Part shown: piece by piece, positions 52,329-60,486 of the stretch
How positions within the stretch are numbered: position 1 is the first letter of the stretch
Layout of the letters: each line of letters begins with the position of its first letter
Program-made: the position numbers and the translations under genes
Notes under the pieces: model-generated
Databases searched by the model: none
What the model saw: only the letters and a program-made list of their open reading frames with translations
What the model was told of the DNA's origin: nothing
Assembly: GCA_964458935.1 (NCBI GenBank)
Contig: CAYWKS010000003.1
Coordinates: 62,001-126,000 of the forward strand
From: CAYWKS01 sp964458935
GTDB taxonomy: Bacteria; Planctomycetota; Phycisphaerae; Phycisphaerales; Zrk34
DNA: 64,000 nt
Direction of reading: 5' to 3'

Positions 52329-54185
52329 ATGGAAATCTGGCTCTTCGACCAAGCTGCCAACACGCGCCAGACGCTGGACGTGCGGGACGAGACGATCACG
52401 ATCGGCCGCGATCCGGGCTGCCAGATCACGCTGACCGGCCCGTTCGTCGCGCGCAAGCACGCCCGCATCTTCCGCAAGGGCAACCAGATGTTCGTCGAGA
52501 ACCTCTCGCGGTCCTCGCTGCGCGTGGCCAACCGCGACGTCGCCCCGGGCCAGCCCGCCCGCATGGACTTCGGCGATGAGCTGCAGGTCGCCCAGTACGC
52601 CCTGGCCCTGATCCGGCCCGACGGCAAGACCACCGCCGGCGACGACCGCCACGAGCTGCAACGCCGGCTCATCGCCTTCGAGCAGGAGGTCCACGCCGAG
52701 CTGATCAACCGGATGAACCTCCGCGTCACCGGGCACATCAACAAGAACGACCCGACCTACATCCAGCAGATCGTCGTCCACCTCAACGAGATCCTCGACG
52801 CCCGCGCCGCCCAGCTCGACGAGGCGCTCATCCGCCACATGGTCCACATGCACCTGCACCGGCTGGTCACGGCCGAGGTCGTCCGCCAGTGCACCGGCAA
52901 GGTCCAGACCGAGTACCGCACCGGCGAGCAGCAGACCGACGCGTCGCGCGAGCGGGCGATCAGCGAGCTGGTCCAGGGCACCGTGGACATGATGCCCCTG
53001 CTGTTTGATTCGACCAGCGTGCAGGACGACCTCGCCGTCGCCGAGGACGCGTTCGACGACCTGTTCGAGCAGCAGATCGGCACGATGTCCGCGGGGTTGC
53101 GCAACTACATCGTGCGGCAACTGGTCAGCAAGGACCTGCTGGACATCATGCTCGGGCTCGGCCCGCTGCAGGACCTGATCGAGATGGCCAACGTCTCGGA
53201 GATCATGGTCGTGGGCAAGGACCGGATCTACGTGGAGAAGAACGGCGTCATCCAGGCGACGACCCGGCAGTTCTTCTCCGACGAGGTGCTGATGAGCGTG
53301 ATCGAGCGAATCCTCGTGCCGATCGGCCGCCGCGTGGACCAGTCCAACCCGCTGGTCGATGCGCGGCTGCCCGACGGGTCACGCGTGAACATCATCATCC
53401 CACCGCTCAGCCTCGCCGGGCCCTGCGTGACGATCCGCAAGTTCGCGTGGATCCCGTTCACCGTCGACGACCTGATCGAGCGGGGCACGCTCAGCTCGCA
53501 GTGCGCCGAGTTCCTCCAGGGCTGCGTCGAGGGCCGCAAGAACATCATGGTCTCCGGCGGCACCGGGTCGGGCAAGACCACGCTGCTGAACACGCTGTCG
53601 GCATACGTCCGGCCGACCGAGCGGATCGTGACGATCGAGGAGTCGGCGGAGTTGAAGCTGCCGCAGCCTCACGTGGTCGCGCTGGAGGGCCGGCCCGCCA
53701 ACGTCGAAGGCCGCGGCGCCTACACCATCCGCGAGCTCGTCCGCAACGCGCTGCGGATGAGGCCCGACCGCATCATCGTCGGCGAGGTCCGCGGCGCCGA
53801 GGCCCTCGACATGCTCCAGGCCATGAACACCGGCCACGACGGGTCGCTGAGCACCATCCACGCCAACACCCCGCTGGACATGGTCGCCCGCCTCGAGACC
53901 CTCGTGCTCATGGCCGTCGACATGCCCGTCCGCGCCATCCGCGAGCAGATCGTCGGCGCCCTTGACGTGATCGTCCAGCTCCAGCGGTTCGCCAGCGGCC
54001 AGCGCCGCGTCACCCACATCTCCGAGGTCCTCGAGATCGACCAGGAGACCCACGCGATCCGGCTCGAAGACGTGTTCGTCCTCCGCGACGCCGACCAGCC
54101 CCGCCTCCGCCACACCGGCTACATCCCGACCTTCGCCCAGGATATGATCAAGAAGGACCTGATCGACGTGAAGATGTTCCTCTAG
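52329..54185 (+). CDS. FHA-domain-fused CpaF/TadA secretion ATPase (second copy)
   Basis: 618 residues. Residues about 1-95 are an FHA domain (GR at 26-27, ARKH at 41-44, VENLSRSSLRV). The usual phosphothreonine contacts are weakened: the Ser of SRxH is Ala41 and the Asn of NGT is replaced in NLSRSSLR. Residues about 110-280 form the CpaF N-terminal helical domain. The ATPase has Walker A GGTGSGKT at 410-417, IVTIEESAELKL, IIVGEVRGAEALDM and LSTIHANTPLDM. It is followed by TadB and TadC, the normal partners of TadA. Confidence 0.93.
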   Translation: MEIWLFDQAANTRQTLDVRDETITIGRDPGCQITLTGPFVARKHARIFRKGNQMFVENLSRSSLRVANRDVAPGQPARMDFGDELQVAQYALALIRPDGKTTAGDDRHELQRRLIAFEQEVHAELINRMNLRVTGHINKNDPTYIQQIVVHLNEILDARAAQLDEALIRHMVHMHLHRLVTAEVVRQCTGKVQTEYRTGEQQTDASRERAISELVQGTVDMMPLLFDSTSVQDDLAVAEDAFDDLFEQQIGTMSAGLRNYIVRQLVSKDLLDIMLGLGPLQDLIEMANVSEIMVVGKDRIYVEKNGVIQATTRQFFSDEVLMSVIERILVPIGRRVDQSNPLVDARLPDGSRVNIIIPPLSLAGPCVTIRKFAWIPFTVDDLIERGTLSSQCAEFLQGCVEGRKNIMVSGGTGSGKTTLLNTLSAYVRPTERIVTIEESAELKLPQPHVVALEGRPANVEGRGAYTIRELVRNALRMRPDRIIVGEVRGAEALDMLQAMNTGHDGSLSTIHANTPLDMVARLETLVLMAVDMPVRAIREQIVGALDVIVQLQRFASGQRRVTHISEVLEIDQETHAIRLEDVFVLRDADQPRLRHTGYIPTFAQDMIKKDLIDVKMFL

Positions 54186-54195
54186 GCGACCGCCC

Positions 54196-55053
54196 ATGCC
54201 CACGCAAGACCTCCTCCAACTCCTGCTGGTCGCGCTGACCACGTTCGCCGCGGCCTTCGTGGCGGTGCGGTACGGCGGGCCGCAGGCGCTGATCCTGCTC
54301 CGCCGGCAGGAGCGCCGCCTCGACCGCGTGCTCAACCAGCAACTGCTGATGAACGTGCAGCCGCGGCTGGCGATGGCGGCGATCGGGTTGGGCGTGCTCG
54401 TGGTCGGGCTGTTCTGCGCGGCGGTGGGCGGGAGCTGGTTCTGGTTCGTCATCGGCGCCGGCGTCGCGCTGTTCGTGCCCACGCTCGTGATCAACCACCT
54501 CGAACAGAAGCGCCGACGCCGACTCGAGGAGCAACTGGTCGACGCCGTCGTTTCGCTCGCCGCCGGCGCCCGCGCCGGGCTCAACCTCGTCCAGTCGATG
54601 CAACTGATGGTCCGCAACTCGACCGGCCCGCTCAAGCAGGAGTTCGAGCACCTGCTCCGCGAGTACGACCTGGGCATCGACCTGCACCAGGCCATGCACA
54701 ACGCCGCCGAACGCATCGGGTCCAGCCACTACCGGCTGCTGTTCACCGCGATCCAGGCCCACCGTGAGCGGGGCGGCAACATCGCCGAGTCGCTCGACCG
54801 CATCGCCGACGCCATCCGCGAGATCCAGCGGCTCGAAGGCAAGCTCCAGACCCTCACCGCCCAGGGGCGAAGCCAGGCCTCCATGATGGCCGGCATGGCC
54901 CTGGTCGTGCTCGGCATCGGTTACCTGATCGCCCCCAACGAGACCGCCAAGGTCATCGCGGACGAGGTCGGCCGGGTCATCCTCCTCGCCGCCGCCGTCC
55001 TCATCGCCGCCGGGTTCCTGTGGATCCGCAAGATCATGAGCGTGGACATCTGA
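54196..55053 (+). CDS. tadB: TadB inner-membrane platform protein
   Basis: 285 residues. Type II secretion F-family domain: VDAVVSLAAGARAGLNLVQSM and YRLLFTAIQAHRERGGNIAESL. There are four hydrophobic segments, two near the N-terminus and two at the end. It binds the ATPase and TadC to form the assembly platform. It is 10 bp downstream of the FHA-TadA gene. Confidence 0.92.
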   Translation: MPTQDLLQLLLVALTTFAAAFVAVRYGGPQALILLRRQERRLDRVLNQQLLMNVQPRLAMAAIGLGVLVVGLFCAAVGGSWFWFVIGAGVALFVPTLVINHLEQKRRRRLEEQLVDAVVSLAAGARAGLNLVQSMQLMVRNSTGPLKQEFEHLLREYDLGIDLHQAMHNAAERIGSSHYRLLFTAIQAHRERGGNIAESLDRIADAIREIQRLEGKLQTLTAQGRSQASMMAGMALVVLGIGYLIAPNETAKVIADEVGRVILLAAAVLIAAGFLWIRKIMSVDI

Positions 55054-55055
55054 CC

Positions 55056-55973
55056 ATGGACGACGCCGCGCTCATCTGGCAGATCGCCGTCTCCGCCGCG
55101 ATGTTCGTCTCGGTCGCGATGATCGTGTACACGCTGTTCGGGATCCGGCTTCAACCCGAGCCGCCCGTGAATCGCCGCATCGCCCTGGCGCTGGGCGTCG
55201 GGCAACGCAACACCGTCTTCGAGACCGCCGGCATCCGCCAGTTCATGCTCGCGTGCTTGCTGCTCGCCCGGCGGTTCCCGCTGTTCCGCGAACGCATCCG
55301 CCAGGACCTCGAAGCCTCGGGCAACCCCAACGGCTACACCGTCGAGGAGTACGTGGCGCTGTGCCTGGCGACGGGCCTGATCATGGCCGTGGTCGGCTTC
55401 TTCGCGGCCGGCCTGTTCGGCGCGCTGGGCGTGGTCGTGCTGCTGGGCGCGCCGCTGGTCGGGTTCTACGTGCCGCTGTGGTCCCTGCACGACCAGGCCA
55501 CCCGCCGCACCGCGCGGATCGCCAAGCGGCTGCCCTACACGCTCGACCTGATCGCGCTGCTCATGGAAGCGGGCGCGACCTTCCCCGAGGCGATCGAGAC
55601 CGTCATCAAGGACAAGCCCGACGAGGAGTTCAACCAGGAGCTGAAACTCGTCCGCGCCGAGATCGACTTCGGCGCGACCCGCGCCGCGGCGCTGAGTAAC
55701 ATGGCGATGCGGATCCCGCTCGATTCGCTGCGGGGGGTCGTCGGGGCGATCAACCAGTCCGAGGCGCTGGGCACGCCCCTGAGCACGATCCTCAAGAGCC
55801 AGGCGGCCATGCTCCGCCACCTCCGCTCGGTCCGGGCCGAGGAGATGGCGGCCAAGGCGTCGCTGAAGATCCTCGTGCCGAGCCTGCTGATCCTCGCCGC
55901 GGTCGTGCTCGTGGTCTTCTCGCCGATCATCCTGCACCTGATCAATGGCGGGGGCATGGGCGTGGGCCGCTGA
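55056..55973 (+). CDS. tadC: TadC inner-membrane platform protein
   Basis: 305 residues from the ATG at 55056, two nt after the tadB stop. T2SF domain: YTLDLIALLMEAGATFPEAI and EALGTPLSTILKSQAAMLRH. N- and C-terminal membrane helices are visible (AMFVSVAMIVYTLFG; ILVPSLLILAAVVLVVFSP). It partners TadB. Confidence 0.92.
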   Translation: MDDAALIWQIAVSAAMFVSVAMIVYTLFGIRLQPEPPVNRRIALALGVGQRNTVFETAGIRQFMLACLLLARRFPLFRERIRQDLEASGNPNGYTVEEYVALCLATGLIMAVVGFFAAGLFGALGVVVLLGAPLVGFYVPLWSLHDQATRRTARIAKRLPYTLDLIALLMEAGATFPEAIETVIKDKPDEEFNQELKLVRAEIDFGATRAAALSNMAMRIPLDSLRGVVGAINQSEALGTPLSTILKSQAAMLRHLRSVRAEEMAAKASLKILVPSLLILAAVVLVVFSPIILHLINGGGMGVGR

Positions 55974-55980
55974 GGCCGAC

Positions 55981-56010
55981 TTGGCCGCGACCGCCGCCTC
56001 GCCTTACACT
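55981..56010 (+). promoter_or_regulatory. Promoter of the terminal FHA gene
   Basis: TTGGCC (55981-55986) and TACACT (56005-56010) are separated by 18 nt. The -10 ends 7 nt before the ATG at 56018, giving a leaderless or near-leaderless mRNA. The gene can thus be expressed separately from the Tad locus. Confidence 0.6.
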
Positions 56011-56017
56011 GAATCCA

Positions 56018-56962
56018 ATGAATCCGATCCAGATTCGATTGCTGTGCGGCGCCGCCGCCGGGCGCACCCGCCGGTTCGAGCAGCCGGAGCTGAGCTTCGG
56101 CCGCAGCGCCGACAACCATGTCGTCGTCCAGGCGTCGCACGCCTCGCGGCATCACGGCCGGCTCCGCTGGACCGGCGAGGCTTGGGTTGTCGAGAACGCC
56201 AGCCCCAACGGCACCAGCGTCAACCACCGCAACACCGGCAACAAGCCCGTCACGCTCAAGAGCGGCGACGTCATCAGCGTCGGCAATGAGAAGCTGTTCG
56301 ACGTGCGGATCGAGCCGGCGCCCGACGGACCGGCGGCCGACGCGGCCCCGACGCCCCCGACCGAGCAGCCGCAGCCCGACGCCTTCGCCCCGCCCCCCGA
56401 CCAGGCCGCCCGCACCCGGCAGAACTTCGGGCTATGGTTCGGCATCATCGGGTGCCTCGTCGGCGTGATCCTGCTGATGTTCGCGTTCGTCAAGCCGCTC
56501 AGCACCGGCGACCAGTCATCCGGCCCGCGGACAGCCGGGGAACTGACCACCGAGCAGATCCGGACCGAGATCACCCAGCCGGTCGACGCGCCCCGGCAGA
56601 TGCGCGAGGCCGAGAGCCACCTCAAGCAAGCCCGCCGCGAGTACCAGCGCTCCATCACCCAGCCCGACAGCGATGCGCTCTACCAGGCCTACCGCAACTA
56701 CAAGCTCGCCTACGCCAAATCCGACGGCGAGTTGCTGCAGGAAGGCCTGACCTTCCGCGAATTCAAGCGATGTGAACAGGAACTGGTCGACAGGGTCATC
56801 GAGCTGTACCAGACCGGGTACAACCAGCTCGGCGCCGGCCAATGGAACCAGGCCGCCCGCACCTTCCGCCGGCTCACCGAAGTCTACCGCGACACGCAGA
56901 GCCGCATCTTCAGGAACGTGACCGCCCAGCTCCGCATCGCCCAGACCCGCGCCCGCCGATGA
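56018..56962 (+). CDS. FHA-domain membrane protein, end of Tad region
   Basis: 314 residues. FHA domain at about 5-97 with intact phosphopeptide contacts: GR at 28-29, SRHH at 43-46, PNGT at 63-66. A Pro/Gln-rich linker, a transmembrane helix (FGIIGCLVGVILLMFAFV), and a helical, TPR-like exported domain follow (DALYQAYRNYKLAYAKSDGE). Its preserved FHA makes it the better candidate for reading phosphothreonine marks set by the TPR kinase. Confidence 0.85.
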   Translation: MNPIQIRLLCGAAAGRTRRFEQPELSFGRSADNHVVVQASHASRHHGRLRWTGEAWVVENASPNGTSVNHRNTGNKPVTLKSGDVISVGNEKLFDVRIEPAPDGPAADAAPTPPTEQPQPDAFAPPPDQAARTRQNFGLWFGIIGCLVGVILLMFAFVKPLSTGDQSSGPRTAGELTTEQIRTEITQPVDAPRQMREAESHLKQARREYQRSITQPDSDALYQAYRNYKLAYAKSDGELLQEGLTFREFKRCEQELVDRVIELYQTGYNQLGAGQWNQAARTFRRLTEVYRDTQSRIFRNVTAQLRIAQTRARR

Positions 56963-56979
56963 CCGCCGCCCCCGCTCAA

Positions 56980-57065
56980 TGGCCTCGGTGGGACTCGAAC
57001 CCACACGGCCCTTGCGGGCCAGGGGATTTTAAGTCCCCTGCGTCTGCCAGTTCCGCCACGAGGCC
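56980..57065 (-). tRNA. tRNA-Leu (UAA anticodon)
   Basis: On the minus strand, 86 nt without CCA. Acceptor GGCCTCG pairs with CGAGGCC. Anticodon stem GGGGA/TCCCC with loop CTTAAAA gives anticodon UAA. A long variable arm (GGCCCGCAAGGGCCG) is as expected for class II Leu. The T arm is GTGGG-TTCGAGT-CCCAC. The discriminator is A; CCA is not encoded. Confidence 0.95.
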
Positions 57066-57073
57066 GCGGCGCG

Positions 57074-57104
57074 ATTATAGCTGATGTCCGCTGCTTCTTG
57101 TCCT
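57074..57104 (-). promoter_or_regulatory. Promoter of tRNA-Leu
   Basis: Perfect TATAAT (57074-57079) lies 8 nt upstream of the mature tRNA 5' end; AGGACA (57099-57104) is a possible -35 (GACA shared with consensus) at a long 19-nt spacing. Confidence 0.55.
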
Positions 57105-57252
57105 GATCGGACATATCCGTTGGGGTGTTGTGCGCCGCGATGCGCCAAACGAAGCGCCGGACACGCGGGGCATGCTCGCCACGGCCGCGTTCCAGCGGAG
57201 GAGCCTTCGGAGGGGTATGGCCGCCCCCCCATCCACCCTGCCACGCGTGGCC

Positions 57253-57258
57253 TATACT
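57253..57258 (+). promoter_or_regulatory. Candidate -10 of the moa operon
   Basis: TATACT lies 40 nt upstream of the moaA ATG. No -35 is recognised at 16-18 nt. The 40-nt leader is too short for a Moco riboswitch. Confidence 0.45.
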
Positions 57259-57298
57259 GGCCTGCGGGGGTTGTTTCGAGCTACTTGGGACGCGGTCG

Positions 57299-58273
57299 AT
57301 GACATTGATGGATCGTACGGGCAGAAGCATTGCCTACCTGCGGCTCTCGTTGACTCCCGCGTGCCAGATGCGCTGCACCTACTGCCGTCCGGCGTGGCTG
57401 GCGAACGAACAGGACCGCGGGGCACTGACCGCCCGCGAGCTGACGGCGATGGTGGCACACCTGATTCGTCACCACAGCCTGAAGAAAGTACGCCTCACCG
57501 GAGGCGATCCAACCGCGCATCCGGAACTCTTGAACATCATCCGCGGCATCGCGTCGATTGGCGGGCTCGACGAGTTGGCCATGACAACGAACGGGCTGTC
57601 GCTGGCCCACCGGGCGCGCGACTATGCCCGGGCGGGCGTGGGCCGCGTCAACGTGAGCCTGGACTCGCTGGACCGGGCGTGCTTCGAGCGGATGACCGGT
57701 GTGGACGGGCTGGACCGTGTGCTGGCGGGCATCGACGCGGCGCTGGACGCGGGGCTGGCGCCCTTGCGGCTCAACACGGTGGTGCTCCGCGGCGACAACG
57801 ATCGGGACCTGCCCGATCTCGTCGCGTTTGCCGCGGACAAGGGCGTTGAGATCCGTTTCATTGAGCTGATGCCGATGGGGCCGCTGGCGGAACGCTGGGC
57901 GGAACGCTACGTGCCCGAATCGCGGATGCGATCGGTCCTGGGTGAGACCGTGTCGGATTGGCGACCGCTGGAGCCGGGTCCGTCGTCGGCCCGAAGCTAC
58001 GACGCGACGCTGAGCGATGGCCGGCGTGTGACGATCGGGTTCATCACGCCGATGAGCTGCAACTTCTGCGGCGCGTGCAATCGCCTTCGGATCACTTCCC
58101 GTGGCGAGCTGTACCCTTGCCTGATGGATCGGCATGCCGGTTCGTTGATGCCGGCGTTCCGCCCGCGCTTCGATGCCGCGCGCTTCGATGCATTGCTCGC
58201 CCGCGGTTTGGCCGCCAAGAAGGACGAACACCCCCACGACGGCTTTGCCGTGATGACGACGATCGGAGGCTGA
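57299..58273 (+). CDS. moaA: GTP 3',8-cyclase
   Basis: 324 residues from the ATG at 57299 (another ATG is 9 nt later). Radical SAM: CQMRCTYC binds the SAM cluster; the C-terminal cluster is CNFCGACNRLRITSRGELYPC. LTGGDPTAHPEL and LRLNTVVLRGDN are typical (usual GGEP is GGDP). The protein ends in GG, which MoaA needs. It makes the first Moco intermediate from GTP with MoaC. It heads the operon. Confidence 0.95.
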   Translation: MTLMDRTGRSIAYLRLSLTPACQMRCTYCRPAWLANEQDRGALTARELTAMVAHLIRHHSLKKVRLTGGDPTAHPELLNIIRGIASIGGLDELAMTTNGLSLAHRARDYARAGVGRVNVSLDSLDRACFERMTGVDGLDRVLAGIDAALDAGLAPLRLNTVVLRGDNDRDLPDLVAFAADKGVEIRFIELMPMGPLAERWAERYVPESRMRSVLGETVSDWRPLEPGPSSARSYDATLSDGRRVTIGFITPMSCNFCGACNRLRITSRGELYPCLMDRHAGSLMPAFRPRFDAARFDALLARGLAAKKDEHPHDGFAVMTTIGG

Positions 58274-58275
58274 CC

Positions 58276-58629
58276 TTGCCCGCGGACGATACCAGCGAGC
58301 GATTGCCGAAGACCTACAAGCGATTTGTGGACAAGTTCCCCGTGCTGGGTGAGTGCCATGAACGGATCGCGACGGCGGTGGCCGACGCCGGCCCGCTGGA
58401 TGCAAAACAGTGCGCGCTGGTCAAGATCGGCATCTGCGTCGGGGCGGGACTCGAGTCGGCGTTGCGGAGCCACGTGCGCCGGGCGATGCAGGCGGGAGCG
58501 ACCGAAGCGGAGGTCGAGCAGGCCATCCTTCTGGGGATGAACACCTGCGGCTTCCCGTCAACGGTTGCGGCGTGGAGTTGGGCGCAGGTGCAGTTCGAAC
58601 GCGAGCGCAATGAGCGGGAGGACGAATGA
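58276..58629 (+). CDS. Carboxymuconolactone decarboxylase-family protein
   Basis: 117 residues from a TTG at 58276, chosen because GGAGG precedes it by 6 nt and it starts 2 nt after the moaA stop. CMD/AhpD-type helical domain: LVKIGICVGAGLESALRSHV and QAILLGMNTCGFPSTVAAWS, with one Cys in each half but not the CxxC pair of AhpD. Its stop overlaps moaD by ATGA. Not a known Moco enzyme; it is locked into the operon. Confidence 0.85.
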   Translation: MPADDTSERLPKTYKRFVDKFPVLGECHERIATAVADAGPLDAKQCALVKIGICVGAGLESALRSHVRRAMQAGATEAEVEQAILLGMNTCGFPSTVAAWSWAQVQFERERNEREDE

Positions 58630-58877
58630 TGCGGGTGAAGGTGTTGCTCTTCGGGCCGCAGGCGGCGATGGCCAAGGCAAGCTCGATCGATGTAATGGTC
58701 GCCGACCGCGCGGCCACGTGTGACACGGTCAAGGCCGCACTCGCCGAGGCATCGCCGTTGCTCCGCGAATCGATCGACGCTTCAAGGTTGGCGGTGAACC
58801 ACGCGTTTGTGTCGGGGGACCACAAGATCACCGAAGCCGATGAGGTGGCGTTGATCGGGCTGGTGTCGGGCGGATGA
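58626..58877 (+). CDS. moaD: Molybdopterin synthase sulfur carrier subunit
   Basis: 83 residues. Ubiquitin-like fold ending in GG (EVALIGLVSGG), the residues that are thiocarboxylated. The ATG at 58626 or the next ATG is the start; the gene overlaps both neighbours by ATGA. It supplies sulfur to MoaE. Confidence 0.94.
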   Translation: MMRVKVLLFGPQAAMAKASSIDVMVADRAATCDTVKAALAEASPLLRESIDASRLAVNHAFVSGDHKITEADEVALIGLVSGG

Positions 58878-59275
58878 GCGTTCAAGTGCACATCGTGGAT
58901 GGCCCGGTCGAGACGGCTGCCTCGGCGCCCCCCGCCGGCGCCGGTGCGGTGGTGCGTTTCGAGGGCGTGGTCCGCGGCATGGAGGAAGATCGCGCGATCG
59001 TGGCCCTTGACTACGAGGCGTACGAGCCGATGGCGTCCGCAAGGCTGAGCGGGTTGGCGACGACGGCGGTGCAGCGCTTCGGGCTGGTCGCCGCTTGTGT
59101 CGAGCACAGTCGTGGGCGGGTCCCGGTCGGCGCATGCTCGTTTCGATTGACGATCTACTCGGCTCATCGCAAGGAGGGACTCGCGGCGGCGGACTGGTTT
59201 ATCGATGCGATGAAATCGGACGTTGCGATCTGGAAGCAGCCGGTGTTCCTGGAGCAGGAGGCCGAACGCGCGTGA
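58874..59275 (+). CDS. moaE: Molybdopterin synthase catalytic subunit
   Basis: 133 residues. GAVVRFEGVVRG, LDYEAYEPMA, HSRGRVPVG, and the lysines AHRKEG and MKSDVAIWKQP form the catalytic features. It converts cyclic pyranopterin monophosphate to molybdopterin with MoaD. It overlaps moaD by ATGA. Confidence 0.96.
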   Translation: MSVQVHIVDGPVETAASAPPAGAGAVVRFEGVVRGMEEDRAIVALDYEAYEPMASARLSGLATTAVQRFGLVAACVEHSRGRVPVGACSFRLTIYSAHRKEGLAAADWFIDAMKSDVAIWKQPVFLEQEAERA

Positions 59276-60486
59276 CGATGACCGCGAAGCCCTTTGCGTT
59301 CAATGCCGGTGCCCCGGCGATCGCCGCGTGGCTGGCGGCGCTGTCGCACGTCGACACGCAGACCGTTGGCCTGCGCGATGCGCCGGGCCGCGTGCTCGCT
59401 GAGCGTGTCGCGACGGACCGGCCGAGCCCCGCGTGCGATGTCAGCGCGATGGACGGCTACGCGGTCCGGTCGCGTGACCTGGCGGGTGGCTCGCTCCCGA
59501 TCGCCGGCGAGGTGGCCACCGGCCAGCATCCGCCGGCGCTCACCGCGGGCGCGACCCTCCGCCTCTTCACCGGCGGCGCCGTGCCCGACGGTGCCGACGC
59601 GGTCATCCCCCGTGAGCAGGTTGACGAGGGCGACGATGCGATCGGGCTGCCGGCTGACCTGGACGTCAGTCCGGGCCAACACATACGGCGGTGCGGCGAG
59701 AACGCGCCGGCGGGCCAGCCGTTCGCGGAACCCGGACGCCGTATCGACAGCGGCCTGATCGCGGCCATGGCGGCGGTGGGTGCCCGGCACGTCAGCGTCT
59801 ATCGACCCGTGCGGTGCGCGGCGATCGTAACCGGCAACGAGCTGTCGACCGCCGGCGAGGTCACGCCGTGGCAGGTACGCGACAGCAACGGCCCCGCCTT
59901 GGAATCCCTGTTCGGCCGGCTGCCTTGGATTGAGTGGCAAGGCGTCAGACAGGTCGGCGATTCGCGGGCGCAACTGCAACAGGCGATTGCCGCTGCGCTG
60001 GCGTCCGCCGATTCACTCATCCTGACGGGTGGGGTGTCCATGGGTGACCACGACTGCGTCCCGGACCTCCTCGCAGCGATGGACGTGCGGATCGTATTCC
60101 ACCGGCTGCCGATCCGCCCCGGCAAGCCCGTGCTCGGCGGCGTGGCCGAGGGCGGCCGCATGGTGCTCGGGCTGCCGGGCAACCCCGTGTCGGTCCTGGC
60201 GACGGCGCGACGATTCGCGGTCGCCGCGCTGCGCCACGTCGCGGGACTGAAGGCGGCCGAACAGGTCCACACCGCGCGACTGACGAACGCGGGTGACAAG
60301 ACGCTTGGCCTCGAATGGTCGCGACTGGTGCGCCGGGTCGGGCCCGACGCAGTGCAGCTTATTGAATCGCGCGGCTCGGGCGACGTGATCTCGGCGGCCG
60401 GCAGCGACGGGTTCGTGGTGCTGCCCGCCGGGTCCGGCGGCGTCGGGCCCTGGCCTTTTTACCCCTGGGAGGTGCATGGTGACTGA
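59272..60486 (+). CDS. moeA: Molybdopterin molybdenumtransferase
   Basis: 404 residues from the GTG at 59272 (AGGAGG at 59256-59261, spacing 10), overlapping the moaE stop; ATG at 59278 is the alternative. PACDVSAMDGYAV, TGGAVPDGADAVIPRE, IVTGNELS, LTGGVSMGDHD and RPGKPVLGG are MoeA signatures. It inserts molybdate into adenylated molybdopterin. It overlaps moaC by 11 bp. Confidence 0.96.
   Translation: MTMTAKPFAFNAGAPAIAAWLAALSHVDTQTVGLRDAPGRVLAERVATDRPSPACDVSAMDGYAVRSRDLAGGSLPIAGEVATGQHPPALTAGATLRLFTGGAVPDGADAVIPREQVDEGDDAIGLPADLDVSPGQHIRRCGENAPAGQPFAEPGRRIDSGLIAAMAAVGARHVSVYRPVRCAAIVTGNELSTAGEVTPWQVRDSNGPALESLFGRLPWIEWQGVRQVGDSRAQLQQAIAAALASADSLILTGGVSMGDHDCVPDLLAAMDVRIVFHRLPIRPGKPVLGGVAEGGRMVLGLPGNPVSVLATARRFAVAALRHVAGLKAAEQVHTARLTNAGDKTLGLEWSRLVRRVGPDAVQLIESRGSGDVISAAGSDGFVVLPAGSGGVGPWPFYPWEVHGD

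Noticed and set aside
57066..57298. Moco riboswitch ahead of moaA
   Set aside because: The likely leader after TATACT is only about 40 nt and no paired Moco-motif stems were recognised in the 233-bp gap.
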